Source of the DNA: Kineococcus mangrovi
Lineage (GTDB): Bacteria > Actinomycetota > Actinomycetes > Actinomycetales > Kineococcaceae
Assembly (NCBI RefSeq): GCF_041320705.1
Contig: NZ_JBGGTQ010000009.1
Coordinates: 62,001-126,000 of the forward strand
Length of the DNA: 64,000 bases
Direction: 5' to 3'
The number at the start of each line of letters is the position of its first letter. Position 1 is the first letter of the stretch. Both the position numbers and the translations under genes were made by a program. Below are positions 32,736 through 41,237 of this stretch, one piece after another. The notes under the pieces are model-generated. The model was not told the DNA's origin. It saw only the letters and a list, made by a program, of their open reading frames with translations, and made no database searches.

Positions 32736-34196
32736 TCAGGCCAGCGAGACGACGACGGACTTGGTGCGGGTGTAGGAGGCCAGCGCCTCCGGCCCGTACT
32801 CGCGCCCGAACCCCGACGCGCCGACCCCGCCGAACGGCACGGCCGGGTCCAGCAGGGCCCAGTCGTTGACCCAGACGATCCCGGCGCGCAACCGGGACGC
32901 GACGCGGTGGGCGCGGGCGACGTCGCGCGTCTGCAACCCGGCGGCCAGCCCGTAGGGGGTGCCGTTGGCCATCTCGACGGCCTCGTCCTCGGAGTCGAAC
33001 GGCTGCACCGTCAGGACCGGTCCGAACACCTCCTCGGCCACGACGGGGTCGGTGCTGCCCACGTCGGCCAGGACGGTCGGGGAGTAGAAGAAACCCTCCG
33101 CGAGGTCGCCGAGGAGTTCCGGGCGCCCGCCCCCGCACACGACGCGGGCGCCGGAGGCCTTGGCCCGCTCGACGAACCCCTCGACGACCTCGCGCTGGCG
33201 GGCCGAGGCGAGCGGACCGACGACGGTGCCCGGGTCGCGCGGGTCGCCCACCGGCACACCGGGGACGGCCTGGGCGAGGATCCCGAGCACCGTCTCGTAC
33301 AGGGGGCGTTCGACGAGCAGTCGCGGCCCGCCCATGCAGAACTGCCCGGTGTTGAAGACGAACGCCTTCACCGCCGCACCCACGGCCGACTCCACGTCGG
33401 CGTCGGCGAAGACGATGTTCGCCGCGTTCCCGCCGAGTTCCATCGTGACCTGGGTGAGGTTCTGCCCGCTGACGGCCGCGGCGTGCCGGCCGACCTCCGT
33501 CGAGCCCGTGAAGGCGACCTTGTCGACCCCCGGGTGCTGCAGCAGCGCCTCGCCGACCTCGCCGCCGGAACCGGTCACGACGTTGACGACCCCCGCGGGG
33601 ACCCCGGCGTCGAGGAACAGCTGGGCCATGAACAGGGCGCTGAGCGAGGTGTCCGCAGCGGGTTTGTGGACGACGGTGTTCCCCGCGGCCAGGGCCGGGG
33701 CGATCTTCGTGCTGGACAGCACGAGGGGGAAGTTGAACGGGGTGATGGCCGCGACGACGCCGACGGGTTCGCGGACGGTGTACGCGTGCGCGGGGAACGG
33801 CGTCGACCGGACCGACCCGTCGAGGGTCTGGGCGAGGGCGGCGCAGTAGGCGTACTGCTCCGCGGCCGTCTCGACGTCCACGGGCCGGCACAACCCGACG
33901 GGTTTGCCGACGTCCAGGCTCTCCAGCCGGACGAGCTCGTCGGCGTTCTCGCGGATGAGCTCGGCGATGCGCAGCAGCACCTTCGAGCGGTCCCGGCCCG
34001 TCGTGCGCCCCCACGGGCCCTCCCCGGCGGCCCGCGCCGCCGCGACCGCCGCCTCGACGTGCTCGGCCCCGCCGCGCGAGACGTCGCCGACCACGCGGCC
34101 GGTCGCCGGGTCGACGACGTCGAGCCGTTCCGGTGTCTGCACCCGCCGCCCGTCGATGAACAGGCCGCCCAGGCCCGCGGGCCACGCCTCCGTCAT
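32736..34196 (-). CDS. NAD(P)-dependent aldehyde dehydrogenase
   Basis: 486 residues; ATG at 34196 precedes the first family strand (GLFIDGRRVQTPERLDV). Motifs: NAD site FTGSTEVGR, catalytic Glu in TMELGGNAAN (about 255), catalytic Cys in FNTGQFCMGGPRLL (about 290), and EVFGPVLTV. Full length for the superfamily. First gene of the ALDH-ADH operon. Confidence 0.93.
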   Translation of the reverse strand: MTEAWPAGLGGLFIDGRRVQTPERLDVVDPATGRVVGDVSRGGAEHVEAAVAAARAAGEGPWGRTTGRDRSKVLLRIAELIRENADELVRLESLDVGKPVGLCRPVDVETAAEQYAYCAALAQTLDGSVRSTPFPAHAYTVREPVGVVAAITPFNFPLVLSSTKIAPALAAGNTVVHKPAADTSLSALFMAQLFLDAGVPAGVVNVVTGSGGEVGEALLQHPGVDKVAFTGSTEVGRHAAAVSGQNLTQVTMELGGNAANIVFADADVESAVGAAVKAFVFNTGQFCMGGPRLLVERPLYETVLGILAQAVPGVPVGDPRDPGTVVGPLASARQREVVEGFVERAKASGARVVCGGGRPELLGDLAEGFFYSPTVLADVGSTDPVVAEEVFGPVLTVQPFDSEDEAVEMANGTPYGLAAGLQTRDVARAHRVASRLRAGIVWVNDWALLDPAVPFGGVGASGFGREYGPEALASYTRTKSVVVSLA

Positions 34197-34328
34197 GCCG
34201 CACCTCCGTGTCCGGGGCCGTCCGACGGCTCCGTCGGCGGTACCCACAGCGTGCGGTACGTCAGGAAACCTGTCAACGGCGGGTGGCCCGTCGGGCCGCA
34301 CCGCCCGGCCCGGGGGTGGCGCCGCCGG

Positions 34329-36572
34329 TCAGGTGCGCGCGGGTTCGTCCTCCACGACCCGCGTGGTGCACGCGATGAGCAGCGGTACGGCGAGCATCGC
34401 GCCGACGGCCGGGACGGCGGCCCCGGAGTCGTTGACGGCGAAGCCGATGACGAGCAGCACGAGCAGGCACGCCAGGCCCGGCTTCAGGACGGGGTGGCGG
34501 TCGTAGGCGCGTTCGAGGACCGCGACGCCCAGCACCCGCGGCCTGGCGAGCACGCCGGCGATGAACACCGCGGCCAGGGCCAGGACGAGGCTGAGGATCC
34601 AGTTGCTGTAGAGGATCCGCAGGTTCTGCGCGCCCTTGCGCTCGATCACCTGCCAGGCGCCGCCGTCCACGAGCGTCTGCACGAAGCGGCCCAGGTGCGT
34701 CTGGTCGTCGGTGGGGCGCAACCAGTCCGCCACGGAGATCGCGGCCAGGACGAGGACGGTCGCGGCGAGGATCACGACGACGCGCCGCCACGTGACCCGC
34801 ACCCCGGCCACGACGAGGGCGAGGAACCCGAAGGCGGGCAGGATCGCCGGTGGCCCGCCGAAGTCGGAACCGACGACGCCGTCGACGTAGGTCGCGAGCA
34901 GCCCCACGACGGCCACGAACACCACCGCCGGACGGCGCCGGCCGGTGCGCACGAGCCGGTCCGCGACCGCGATCGTGAACAGCAGCGACCCGGTCGCGAA
35001 GAGGGCGAACTGCTGGTTGCCCAGGCCGTAGAACCGGCCCGCGACGACCGGTTGCAGCCCGTTGAGGCTGGAGGTGATGAGCCGGGACCCGGTTGCGGCG
35101 TCGAGGGCCAGGACGGCGGCGGTGACGAAGCCGACGAACCCCAGCGGTCCGAGCGCGTTCCGGCGCCAGGGCCCCAGCAACGCCAGGGCGGTGATGATCG
35201 CGACGTACAGGGCGACCGCGCCGGTCACGGCGAGCAGGTGCGCACCGGTCGTGTCCCCCGCCCGCCACCACGGGATCGTGTTGGCCAGGAACGTCGAGGC
35301 GCACACGGCCCCGAACACCACGGCCACCGCGCGCAACCAGGTGAGGATCCACCGTCGTCCCGCGGCGCCGCCCCAGGCCTTGCGCAGCGCGATCGTCGCG
35401 ACGCCGTACAGGACGATCTGCGAGGCCCCCCACACCGTGAAGAACGGGCCCACGAGCGGCTGGACGGCCTGCGCCGCCGCGTCGAGGTCGCGGACCTTCT
35501 CCAGGCGGTCGGCGACCGGGGTGCTCGCGTCGGTGCTCGTGACGGGGGCGCCGACGAGCCCGGGGGTGCCGTGGTCGGAGCCCAGGGCCAGGGCCAGGAC
35601 GGTCGGGGTCAGGTCGGTCGTCTGCACGATCCCCGTCTGCCGGGTCGAGCGGGACCCCAGGTACCCCTCGTAGTCCCCGGAGCCGGGCTGCGGCCCCGTG
35701 GCCGCGCCGAACTGCAGGTGCGCCGTGCGGCCGGCGTCGGCCAGGGACACGGCCAGCACCGTCGTGCCGTCGGTCCCGGTGGAGTCGGCGACGGCGCGCT
35801 GGACGGCGGCCAGGCGGGCGTCGACGGCCGCGACCTGCTCGGCGCGGGACTGCGCGGGGACCTGCTCCAGAGCGGGCAGGTTCGCGGGGTCGCGGACGAC
35901 GCCGGCGTCCACCACGACGACGCGGGTCCCGTCCTCCAGGGCGTCCTGCACGTACCCGCCGATCTCGGCGGGCGTGGTCGCGGGGACGTGGTCGGGGACC
36001 CGCCCGGAGGTGTCGGCCAGGGCGATCGCCGCCCCCGGACCCACCGCGAGGGAGTCCACCGACGACAGCGCGGACCCGAGCGTGCCGGGCACGGCGCTGA
36101 AGGTGTCCCCGTCGGCGATCCGCCGGAACTCCTCGAAGCCGGGGACCGTCACCGGCCCGCCGACCGCGCCGGTGGCGACCGCCGGCACCGGGACGGCGGC
36201 GCAGGCGGCCCGCACGTGCTCGGCGGAGGTGCCGTCGAAGTCGGTGGCGCGCCGGCCGGCGGACAGGCCCAGCCACCCGTCGGCGGGGCACGCCGCGGTG
36301 AAGACGCTGCGCACGGCGACCGTCCCGATCGCCCCCGACGCCATCGACGCCAGGGCGGGGGTCGCCTCCTGCGAGACGTCGGTCCACCGCACCCCGGAGA
36401 ACCCGACGACGACGAGCGGGGCCCGCCCGCCGGGGGTGGTGGCCGCCTGCGCCGGCGCCGCGCCCACCCCCAGCAGGACCGCGAGCACCCCCAGGACGGC
36501 GGCCACCACGGACCGGCGGTGGGCGGGCGGGACGGCCCGCGCGAACGGTGGGGCGGTGGTCGGGTGGGGCAC
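34329..36572 (-). CDS. Large membrane protein with phosphatase-like ectodomain
   Basis: 747 residues from GTG. A signal-anchor (VVAAVLGVLAVLLGVG) is followed by a 350-residue extracytoplasmic domain. It begins LVVVGFSGVRWTDVSQEATP and runs through DLTPTVLALAL, which resembles the alkaline-phosphatase superfamily core, though the metal ligands are not obvious. From about residue 385 come ten or more membrane helices. The pattern resembles actinobacterial envelope proteins of unknown function. The gap to ALDH (34197-34328) holds nothing recognisable. Role in cell-envelope polymer handling is a guess from topology. Confidence 0.8.
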   Translation of the reverse strand: MPHPTTAPPFARAVPPAHRRSVVAAVLGVLAVLLGVGAAPAQAATTPGGRAPLVVVGFSGVRWTDVSQEATPALASMASGAIGTVAVRSVFTAACPADGWLGLSAGRRATDFDGTSAEHVRAACAAVPVPAVATGAVGGPVTVPGFEEFRRIADGDTFSAVPGTLGSALSSVDSLAVGPGAAIALADTSGRVPDHVPATTPAEIGGYVQDALEDGTRVVVVDAGVVRDPANLPALEQVPAQSRAEQVAAVDARLAAVQRAVADSTGTDGTTVLAVSLADAGRTAHLQFGAATGPQPGSGDYEGYLGSRSTRQTGIVQTTDLTPTVLALALGSDHGTPGLVGAPVTSTDASTPVADRLEKVRDLDAAAQAVQPLVGPFFTVWGASQIVLYGVATIALRKAWGGAAGRRWILTWLRAVAVVFGAVCASTFLANTIPWWRAGDTTGAHLLAVTGAVALYVAIITALALLGPWRRNALGPLGFVGFVTAAVLALDAATGSRLITSSLNGLQPVVAGRFYGLGNQQFALFATGSLLFTIAVADRLVRTGRRRPAVVFVAVVGLLATYVDGVVGSDFGGPPAILPAFGFLALVVAGVRVTWRRVVVILAATVLVLAAISVADWLRPTDDQTHLGRFVQTLVDGGAWQVIERKGAQNLRILYSNWILSLVLALAAVFIAGVLARPRVLGVAVLERAYDRHPVLKPGLACLLVLLVIGFAVNDSGAAVPAVGAMLAVPLLIACTTRVVEDEPART

Positions 36573-36632
36573 CCGCCCAGGCTAGGGGCGGAGGTGGTCG
36601 GGACCCGTGCGCCGCTGGGGGAGGATCGGGGG

Positions 36633-37916
36633 GTGCTGACGCAGGGGACCGCTGAGCCGGCCGGACCGACGGGAGCGCGTCCCCGGGGGCGCGCGGGGCT
36701 GTGGCGGGTGCTCGGCGTGCTCGTCGTGCTCGTCGCCGTCGCCCCGATCGTGCACCGGTACCTCGTGGCCTACCCCGACGACCAGTGGCAGGTCGACCTG
36801 GAGGTCTACCGGGAGGCCGGGCGCTCGCTGCTCATCGGCCGGCCCGTCTACCTCCACGAGACGGAGGTGCCGCAGCTCCTGCCGTTCACCTACCCCACGT
36901 TCTCGGCCGTCCTGTCGATCCCGCTGGCGCTCCTGCCGTGGGCGGTGGCGGGGTGGGTGTGGACGGGGTTCCAGCTCCTGCTGCTGTACGTCGTCGTCGG
37001 CCTGGCGTTCCGGCCGCTGCTCGAGCGTGCGGGCCGCTGGAGCGGGCTGGCCCACGGGCTCGTCGTGGCGGCGTGCGTGTGGATCTCCCCGGTGGGGGAG
37101 AACATCCGCTTCGGGCAGGTCAACGCGGTCCTGGTGACCCTGTGCCTGCTGGACCTCGTCAAGGGCGCCGACGGTCTGCGGGTCGGGCGGTCCACGCTGC
37201 GCTGGCCGCGCGGGGCGCTCGTCGGGATCGCGGTCGCGATCAAGCTGACGCCGGGCGTCTTCCTCGTCCACTTCGCGATCACGAGGCAGTGGCGGGAGCT
37301 GCGCAACGCCGTCCTGGCCGCGGTCGGGGTGACGGTCGCGACGTTCGCCGTCGCCCCCGAGGGGTCCCTGCAGTTCTGGACGTCGGCGCTGCTGGACTCC
37401 GACCGCCTCGGCCCCAACGCGGGGTCCTCGAACCAGTCGCTGCGCGGCTTCGTCCTGCGCCTGTACCTGTCCGACGGCGCGACGACGGCGCTGTGGGGTG
37501 TGCTGGCCCTCCTCGCCGCCGTCGCCGGCTTCGCCCTGGCGCGGGCGCTGCACCGGCGCGGGAACCTCGTGGGGGAGGTCGCGGCGTGCGGTCTGGTGGC
37601 CCTGCTGGTCTCCCCGGTCTCGTGGCTGCACCACTACCTGTGGGGGGTCGTCGTGCTCGGTGCCCTCGTGGGGGACGCGCGGGTGCGCTCACGGGTCGTG
37701 GCGGCCGTCGCCGGGCTGCTGCTGCTGTGGGTCGCCTGGCCGTGGTGGGGGGCGAACCTGCTCGCCGAGCGCAACGTGCCGACCGTCGTGGCGCGGACCG
37801 TGCAGAACGGGGACCTGTGGTGGGCCTGCGCCGCGGTCCTCGTCCTGTGGCGGTCGGTCGTGCGACACACCCCAGTTCAATCACAGGTAGTGACGAACCG
37901 ATCGCATAGCGTTTAG
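36633..37916 (+). CDS. GT-C glycosyltransferase, DUF2029/GT87 type
   Basis: 427 residues from GTG with GGGGAGG just upstream. About ten membrane helices. The first extracellular loop has VDLEVYREAGRSLLIGRPVY, the D-x-x-x-Y-x-x-A and G-x-x-x-Y signature of polyprenyl-phosphate-mannose-dependent mannosyltransferases (PimE family). SPVGENIRFGQVNAVL and AVAIKLTPGVFL are also family blocks. It should transfer a mannose-type sugar to a lipid or glycan on the outer face. The 3' end is less GC-rich and seems to contain the promoter of the WhiB gene. Confidence 0.88.
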   Translation: MLTQGTAEPAGPTGARPRGRAGLWRVLGVLVVLVAVAPIVHRYLVAYPDDQWQVDLEVYREAGRSLLIGRPVYLHETEVPQLLPFTYPTFSAVLSIPLALLPWAVAGWVWTGFQLLLLYVVVGLAFRPLLERAGRWSGLAHGLVVAACVWISPVGENIRFGQVNAVLVTLCLLDLVKGADGLRVGRSTLRWPRGALVGIAVAIKLTPGVFLVHFAITRQWRELRNAVLAAVGVTVATFAVAPEGSLQFWTSALLDSDRLGPNAGSSNQSLRGFVLRLYLSDGATTALWGVLALLAAVAGFALARALHRRGNLVGEVAACGLVALLVSPVSWLHHYLWGVVVLGALVGDARVRSRVVAAVAGLLLLWVAWPWWGANLLAERNVPTVVARTVQNGDLWWACAAVLVLWRSVVRHTPVQSQVVTNRSHSV

Positions 37917-37919
37917 ATT
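37890..37919 (+). promoter_or_regulatory. Promoter candidate for the WhiB-family gene
   Basis: GTGACG at 37890-37895 and TAGATT at 37914-37919 are spaced 18 bp, inside and just after the end of the upstream glycosyltransferase gene. The A/T-rich stretch is conspicuous here. It would give a leader of about 60 nt before the GTG at 37986. Confidence 0.45.
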
Positions 37920-37985
37920 TTCCCCTGACAGGGCACTACTGGTCCACGTGACCACGACGTGACACACCTCGAGGGGGGCAATGCC

Positions 37986-38291
37986 GTGAGTGAGATGGGC
38001 AAGGGACTCCGCCCCACGGTCGACGCCTGGGAGTGGCAGCTCTCAGGCGCCTGCCGGGACGCCGACTCCGAACTGTTCTTCCACCCCGAGCTGGAACGGG
38101 GAGCCGCCCGCCAGCACCGCGACGCCGCGGCGCTGGCCATCTGCGCCGAGTGCCCCGTGCTGCGCCAGTGCCGGCAGCACGTCCTGACGCACCGGGAGAA
38201 CTACGGCGTCTGGGGCGGGCTGACCGAGGACCAGCGCGACGCGATCTGGAGCGAGCGCACGGACAAGCGGAGGCTGCGCCGGGCCGGCTGA
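37986..38291 (+). CDS. WhiB-family iron-sulfur transcription factor
   Basis: 101 residues. GTG at 37986 is chosen because GAGGGGGG lies 7 nt upstream; a GTG at 37959 is also in frame. Four Cys for a [4Fe-4S] cluster are present: one in LSGACRDAD and three in ICAECPVLRQCRQH (C-x2-C-x5-C). The G-[V/I]-W-G-G turn is NYGVWGGLTEDQRD, followed by a basic tail (DKRRLRRAG). The sequence is nearest in style to WblE/WhiB2 types. These proteins bind sigma factor region 4 and adjust transcription. Confidence 0.95.
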   Translation: MSEMGKGLRPTVDAWEWQLSGACRDADSELFFHPELERGAARQHRDAAALAICAECPVLRQCRQHVLTHRENYGVWGGLTEDQRDAIWSERTDKRRLRRAG

Positions 38292-38308
38292 GGCCGCCCA
38301 CCGCCCGG

Positions 38309-38334
38309 CCGTCCCCCGCGGGGGAGGGGGACGG
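38309..38334 (+). terminator. Hairpin between the WhiB gene and pheA
   Basis: A 9-bp perfect repeat (CCGTCCCCC / GGGGGACGG) with an 8-nt loop ends 15 bp before the pheA start. It may stop whiB transcripts or act as a leader structure for pheA. No T run is present. Confidence 0.5.
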
Positions 38335-38349
38335 CTACTGTGCGGGACC

Positions 38350-39294
38350 GTGCTGCGCTACGCGTTCTTCGGCCCCGTCGGGACGTTCACCGAGGCCGCC
38401 CTGCGGACCGTCGTCGGCGGTGCGCCCGCCGAGCCGATGGCCAGCGTCGACGCCACGATCGAGGCGGTCCGCAGCGGGGCCGCCGACGTCGGGTGCGTGC
38501 CGATCGAGAACTCCGTCGAAGGCGGGGTCCCCGCCACCCTGGACGGGCTCGCGGTCGGTGACCCGCTCGTCGTCGTCGCCGAGGTCGTCATCCCCGTGAC
38601 GTTCGTCCTCGCCGCCCGCCCCGGCGTCGGCCTGGGCGACATCACGCGCGTCAGCACCCACTCCCACGCCCACGCGCAGGTCCGGCGGTGGCTGCACGCG
38701 CAGCTGCCCGGCGTCGGCTACGTGCCCGCGACCTCCACGGCCGCCTCCGCCCAGGCCCTCGCCGACGAGCTCGCCGGTGGGGAACCGGCCGGCTTCGAGG
38801 GGGCCATCTGCGCCCCCTTCGCCGCCGCCCGGCACGGCCTGGACGTCCTGGCCGAGGGCATCGAGGACCGCGCGGGCGCCCAGACGCGGTTCGTCCTGCT
38901 GTCCCGCCCCGGTGCCGGCACGACCCCCGCGCCCACCGGGAACGACAAGACGTCCCTCGTGGTGTTCCTGAGCGAGGAGCGCCCCGGCGCCCTCGTCGAG
39001 GCGCTCGAGCAGTTCGTCACGCGCGGCATCAACCTGACCCGCATCGAGTCCCGCCCCGCCGGGGACGCCCTCGGCCGGTACTGCTTCTCCATCGACTGCG
39101 ACGGGCACGTCACCGACGCCCGCGTCGGCGAGGCGCTCATGGGGTTGCACCGCGTCTGCGAGCGGGTCCGGTTCGTCGGCAGCTACCCGCGCGCCGGCGC
39201 CGGGTCCGCCGCCACCGGCTCCGGGCCCAGCGAGCACGACTTCGAGCAGGCGCGCGACTGGCTCGACCGGCTCCGTGCCGGCGCCGCCTCCTGA
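38350..39294 (+). CDS. pheA: Prephenate dehydratase
   Basis: 314 residues from GTG. Catalyses prephenate to phenylpyruvate in phenylalanine synthesis. The PDT domain has FFGPVGTFTEAAL, PIENSVEGGVPATLDGL and GAQTRFVLLS, with the catalytic Thr of the TRF motif. A C-terminal ACT domain (SLVVFLSEERPGALVEAL and TRIESRPAG) carries the GAL and ESRP elements of phenylalanine feedback control. Monofunctional type, usual length for actinobacteria. No chorismate mutase domain. Confidence 0.96.
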   Translation: MLRYAFFGPVGTFTEAALRTVVGGAPAEPMASVDATIEAVRSGAADVGCVPIENSVEGGVPATLDGLAVGDPLVVVAEVVIPVTFVLAARPGVGLGDITRVSTHSHAHAQVRRWLHAQLPGVGYVPATSTAASAQALADELAGGEPAGFEGAICAPFAAARHGLDVLAEGIEDRAGAQTRFVLLSRPGAGTTPAPTGNDKTSLVVFLSEERPGALVEALEQFVTRGINLTRIESRPAGDALGRYCFSIDCDGHVTDARVGEALMGLHRVCERVRFVGSYPRAGAGSAATGSGPSEHDFEQARDWLDRLRAGAAS

Positions 39295-39356
39295 CGCCCC
39301 CGCGGCCACCCGCACGGCGCATCTAGAAGCCCGCGGGGTGCGCCGATGCACAGGAC

Positions 39357-41237
39357 GTGACCAGTCCGACGTGCCCCGAGACGCCGCCCGCGGCCGACCC
39401 CGCCGCGCTCGCGCTGCAGACCGAGCTGCCCGCGGCCATCGCGGACGGCCAGCTGCGGGTCCACTACCAGCGGATCGTCGCCGCCGGCACCCACCGCGTC
39501 GTCGGCGTCGAGGCCCTCGTCCGCTGGCAGCACCCCGAGCGCGGGCTGCTCGCGCCCGGCGCGTTCGTCCCGCTCGCCGAAGGCACCCCCACGATGGTCG
39601 CGCTCACCACCTGGGTCCTGGAACGGGCCGTGGCCCAGTGCGCCGCCTGGCGCGCGGCGGGCCACGACATCGGGGTCTCGGTGAACCTGTCCGCCGCCCT
39701 CGTCCAGCACCCCGGCCTCCTCGGCACCGTCCGCGCGGTCCTCGCCGAGCACCGCCTCGAACCCGGCGTCCTCACCCTCGAGGTCACCGAGACGGCGCTG
39801 CTGGCCGACCCGTGCGGGGCCGCGGCGGTCCTGGCCGCCCTGCGCGCCGCGGGCGCCCGCGTCTCCCTCGACGACTTCGGCACCGGCTACACGTCGCTGA
39901 CGATGCTGCGCCAGCTCGAGGTCGACGAGCTGAAGATCGACCGCACCTTCGTCGCGGCCGCGGCGCAGGCGCCCGTCGACGCCGCCATCGTGCGCGCCCT
40001 CGTCGACCTCGCCCACCGGCTGTCCATGGAGGTCGTCGCCGAGGGCGTCGAGGACGAGCGGACCGCCGAACGCGTCCGCGCGCTCGGCGCCGACGTCCTG
40101 CAGGGCTACCACTTCGCCCGGCCCGTCCCGGCGGAGGAGGTGTTCGCGACCGTCCCCGGCCGCCCGGCCGACTCCTGCGGGCCGGCCGTCGACGGGGAGG
40201 TCGAGGGGCTCGTCCCCGCACCGCGACCGGCCGACGAGGCCGACCGCGTCCAGCTCGCCCACCACGTCCTCGCGGCGACGGCGGCCGCACCGGGGCTGCT
40301 GCGGCGGACCACCGCCCTCGCGGCGCGCCTGGTCGGGGCTGAGTTCGCGAGCTTCAGCGTCGTCACCGAGGAGCACGTCCACCTCCTGGCCCCGCACGGG
40401 CACACCTTCAGCCGGGTCCCGCGCGACGGCACCCCGTGCTCGTGGACGGTGCTGCAGCGCGACGTCCTCGAGCTCGACTGCGGCGAGGACCCCCGGTTCG
40501 CCGACGGGGACGCCGTCGCGGCCGGCGTCCGGTACTACCTCGGGGTCCCCGTCCTCGACGCCCTCGGCCGCGCCCTCGGCGTCCTGTGCGTCTACGACCG
40601 GCGGCCCCTCGGCGTCGACGACGCCCAGCGCGAGGTGCTGCGGCTGCTCGCCGGGGTCCTCGCCGACCACGTCGAGGGCGTCGACGCGGCCGGCCAGCTC
40701 GACCGCGTCCAGGCGATCCTGCAGGCCACGGCCGAGGTGGACCGCGCCGACGGGGAGGCCGGTGTCGCCGACGTCCTCACCCGCGCCGTCCACGACCTCA
40801 CCCGACCCGACTTCACCGTGCTCGTCGGCCGCTGCGACGGGGACCCGCGGTGGAGGGTCGTCGACCACCACGGCGAGACCCCCCACGCCGTGGAGGGTTC
40901 CGTCTACGACGAGCGCGCCCGCAGCGCCGTCGCGCGGGCCGTGGCCACCCAGCGGCCCGTCTGGGTGCCCGACGCCCGGACCAGCACCGTCGTCGACGGC
41001 GACCTGGCCCGTCGGTGGGGGGTCTCGGCGGTCCTGGCCGTCCCGGTCGTCACCGCCGACGGCGCCCGCTACGTCCTGTCCCAGTGCTGGCGGCGGCCGC
41101 AGCCGGACCTGCCCGCCGTCCTGCGCGACGCGGCGTCGGCGGCGGCCTGCTTCGCCGCGCACGCCCTCACCGCCCGCTCGCTCAGCGGGGCGGCGGGCAG
41201 CGCACCAGCAGCGCTCCCGGGTCCACGGTCAGCGTGA
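39357..41237 (+). CDS. EAL-domain protein with two C-terminal GAF domains
   Basis: 626 residues from GTG. An EAL phosphodiesterase domain is at the N terminus: GVEALVRWQHP (about 51), SVNLSAALV, LEVTETALL, LDDFGTGYTSLTML (about 170), ELKIDRTF and EVVAEGVEDE, with the usual metal ligands present. Two GAF-like domains follow (about 270-400 and 440-600), one with YYLGVPVLDALGRALGVLCVYD. No GGDEF and no membrane segment, so it should be a soluble c-di-GMP phosphodiesterase. The order EAL-GAF-GAF, sensor after catalyst, is unusual. Its 3' end overlaps the convergent lipid kinase gene by 56 bp. Confidence 0.9.
   Translation: MTSPTCPETPPAADPAALALQTELPAAIADGQLRVHYQRIVAAGTHRVVGVEALVRWQHPERGLLAPGAFVPLAEGTPTMVALTTWVLERAVAQCAAWRAAGHDIGVSVNLSAALVQHPGLLGTVRAVLAEHRLEPGVLTLEVTETALLADPCGAAAVLAALRAAGARVSLDDFGTGYTSLTMLRQLEVDELKIDRTFVAAAAQAPVDAAIVRALVDLAHRLSMEVVAEGVEDERTAERVRALGADVLQGYHFARPVPAEEVFATVPGRPADSCGPAVDGEVEGLVPAPRPADEADRVQLAHHVLAATAAAPGLLRRTTALAARLVGAEFASFSVVTEEHVHLLAPHGHTFSRVPRDGTPCSWTVLQRDVLELDCGEDPRFADGDAVAAGVRYYLGVPVLDALGRALGVLCVYDRRPLGVDDAQREVLRLLAGVLADHVEGVDAAGQLDRVQAILQATAEVDRADGEAGVADVLTRAVHDLTRPDFTVLVGRCDGDPRWRVVDHHGETPHAVEGSVYDERARSAVARAVATQRPVWVPDARTSTVVDGDLARRWGVSAVLAVPVVTADGARYVLSQCWRRPQPDLPAVLRDAASAAACFAAHALTARSLSGAAGSAPAALPGPRSA

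Noticed and set aside
32460-37916. A single open frame of over 1,800 codons across several genes
   Set aside because: Only the last 428 codons match a protein family; the rest is antisense to ALDH and the membrane protein and is an effect of very high GC.
38309-38334. Phenylalanine attenuator for pheA
   Set aside because: A hairpin is present but there is no leader peptide with Phe codons, so only a plain hairpin is listed.
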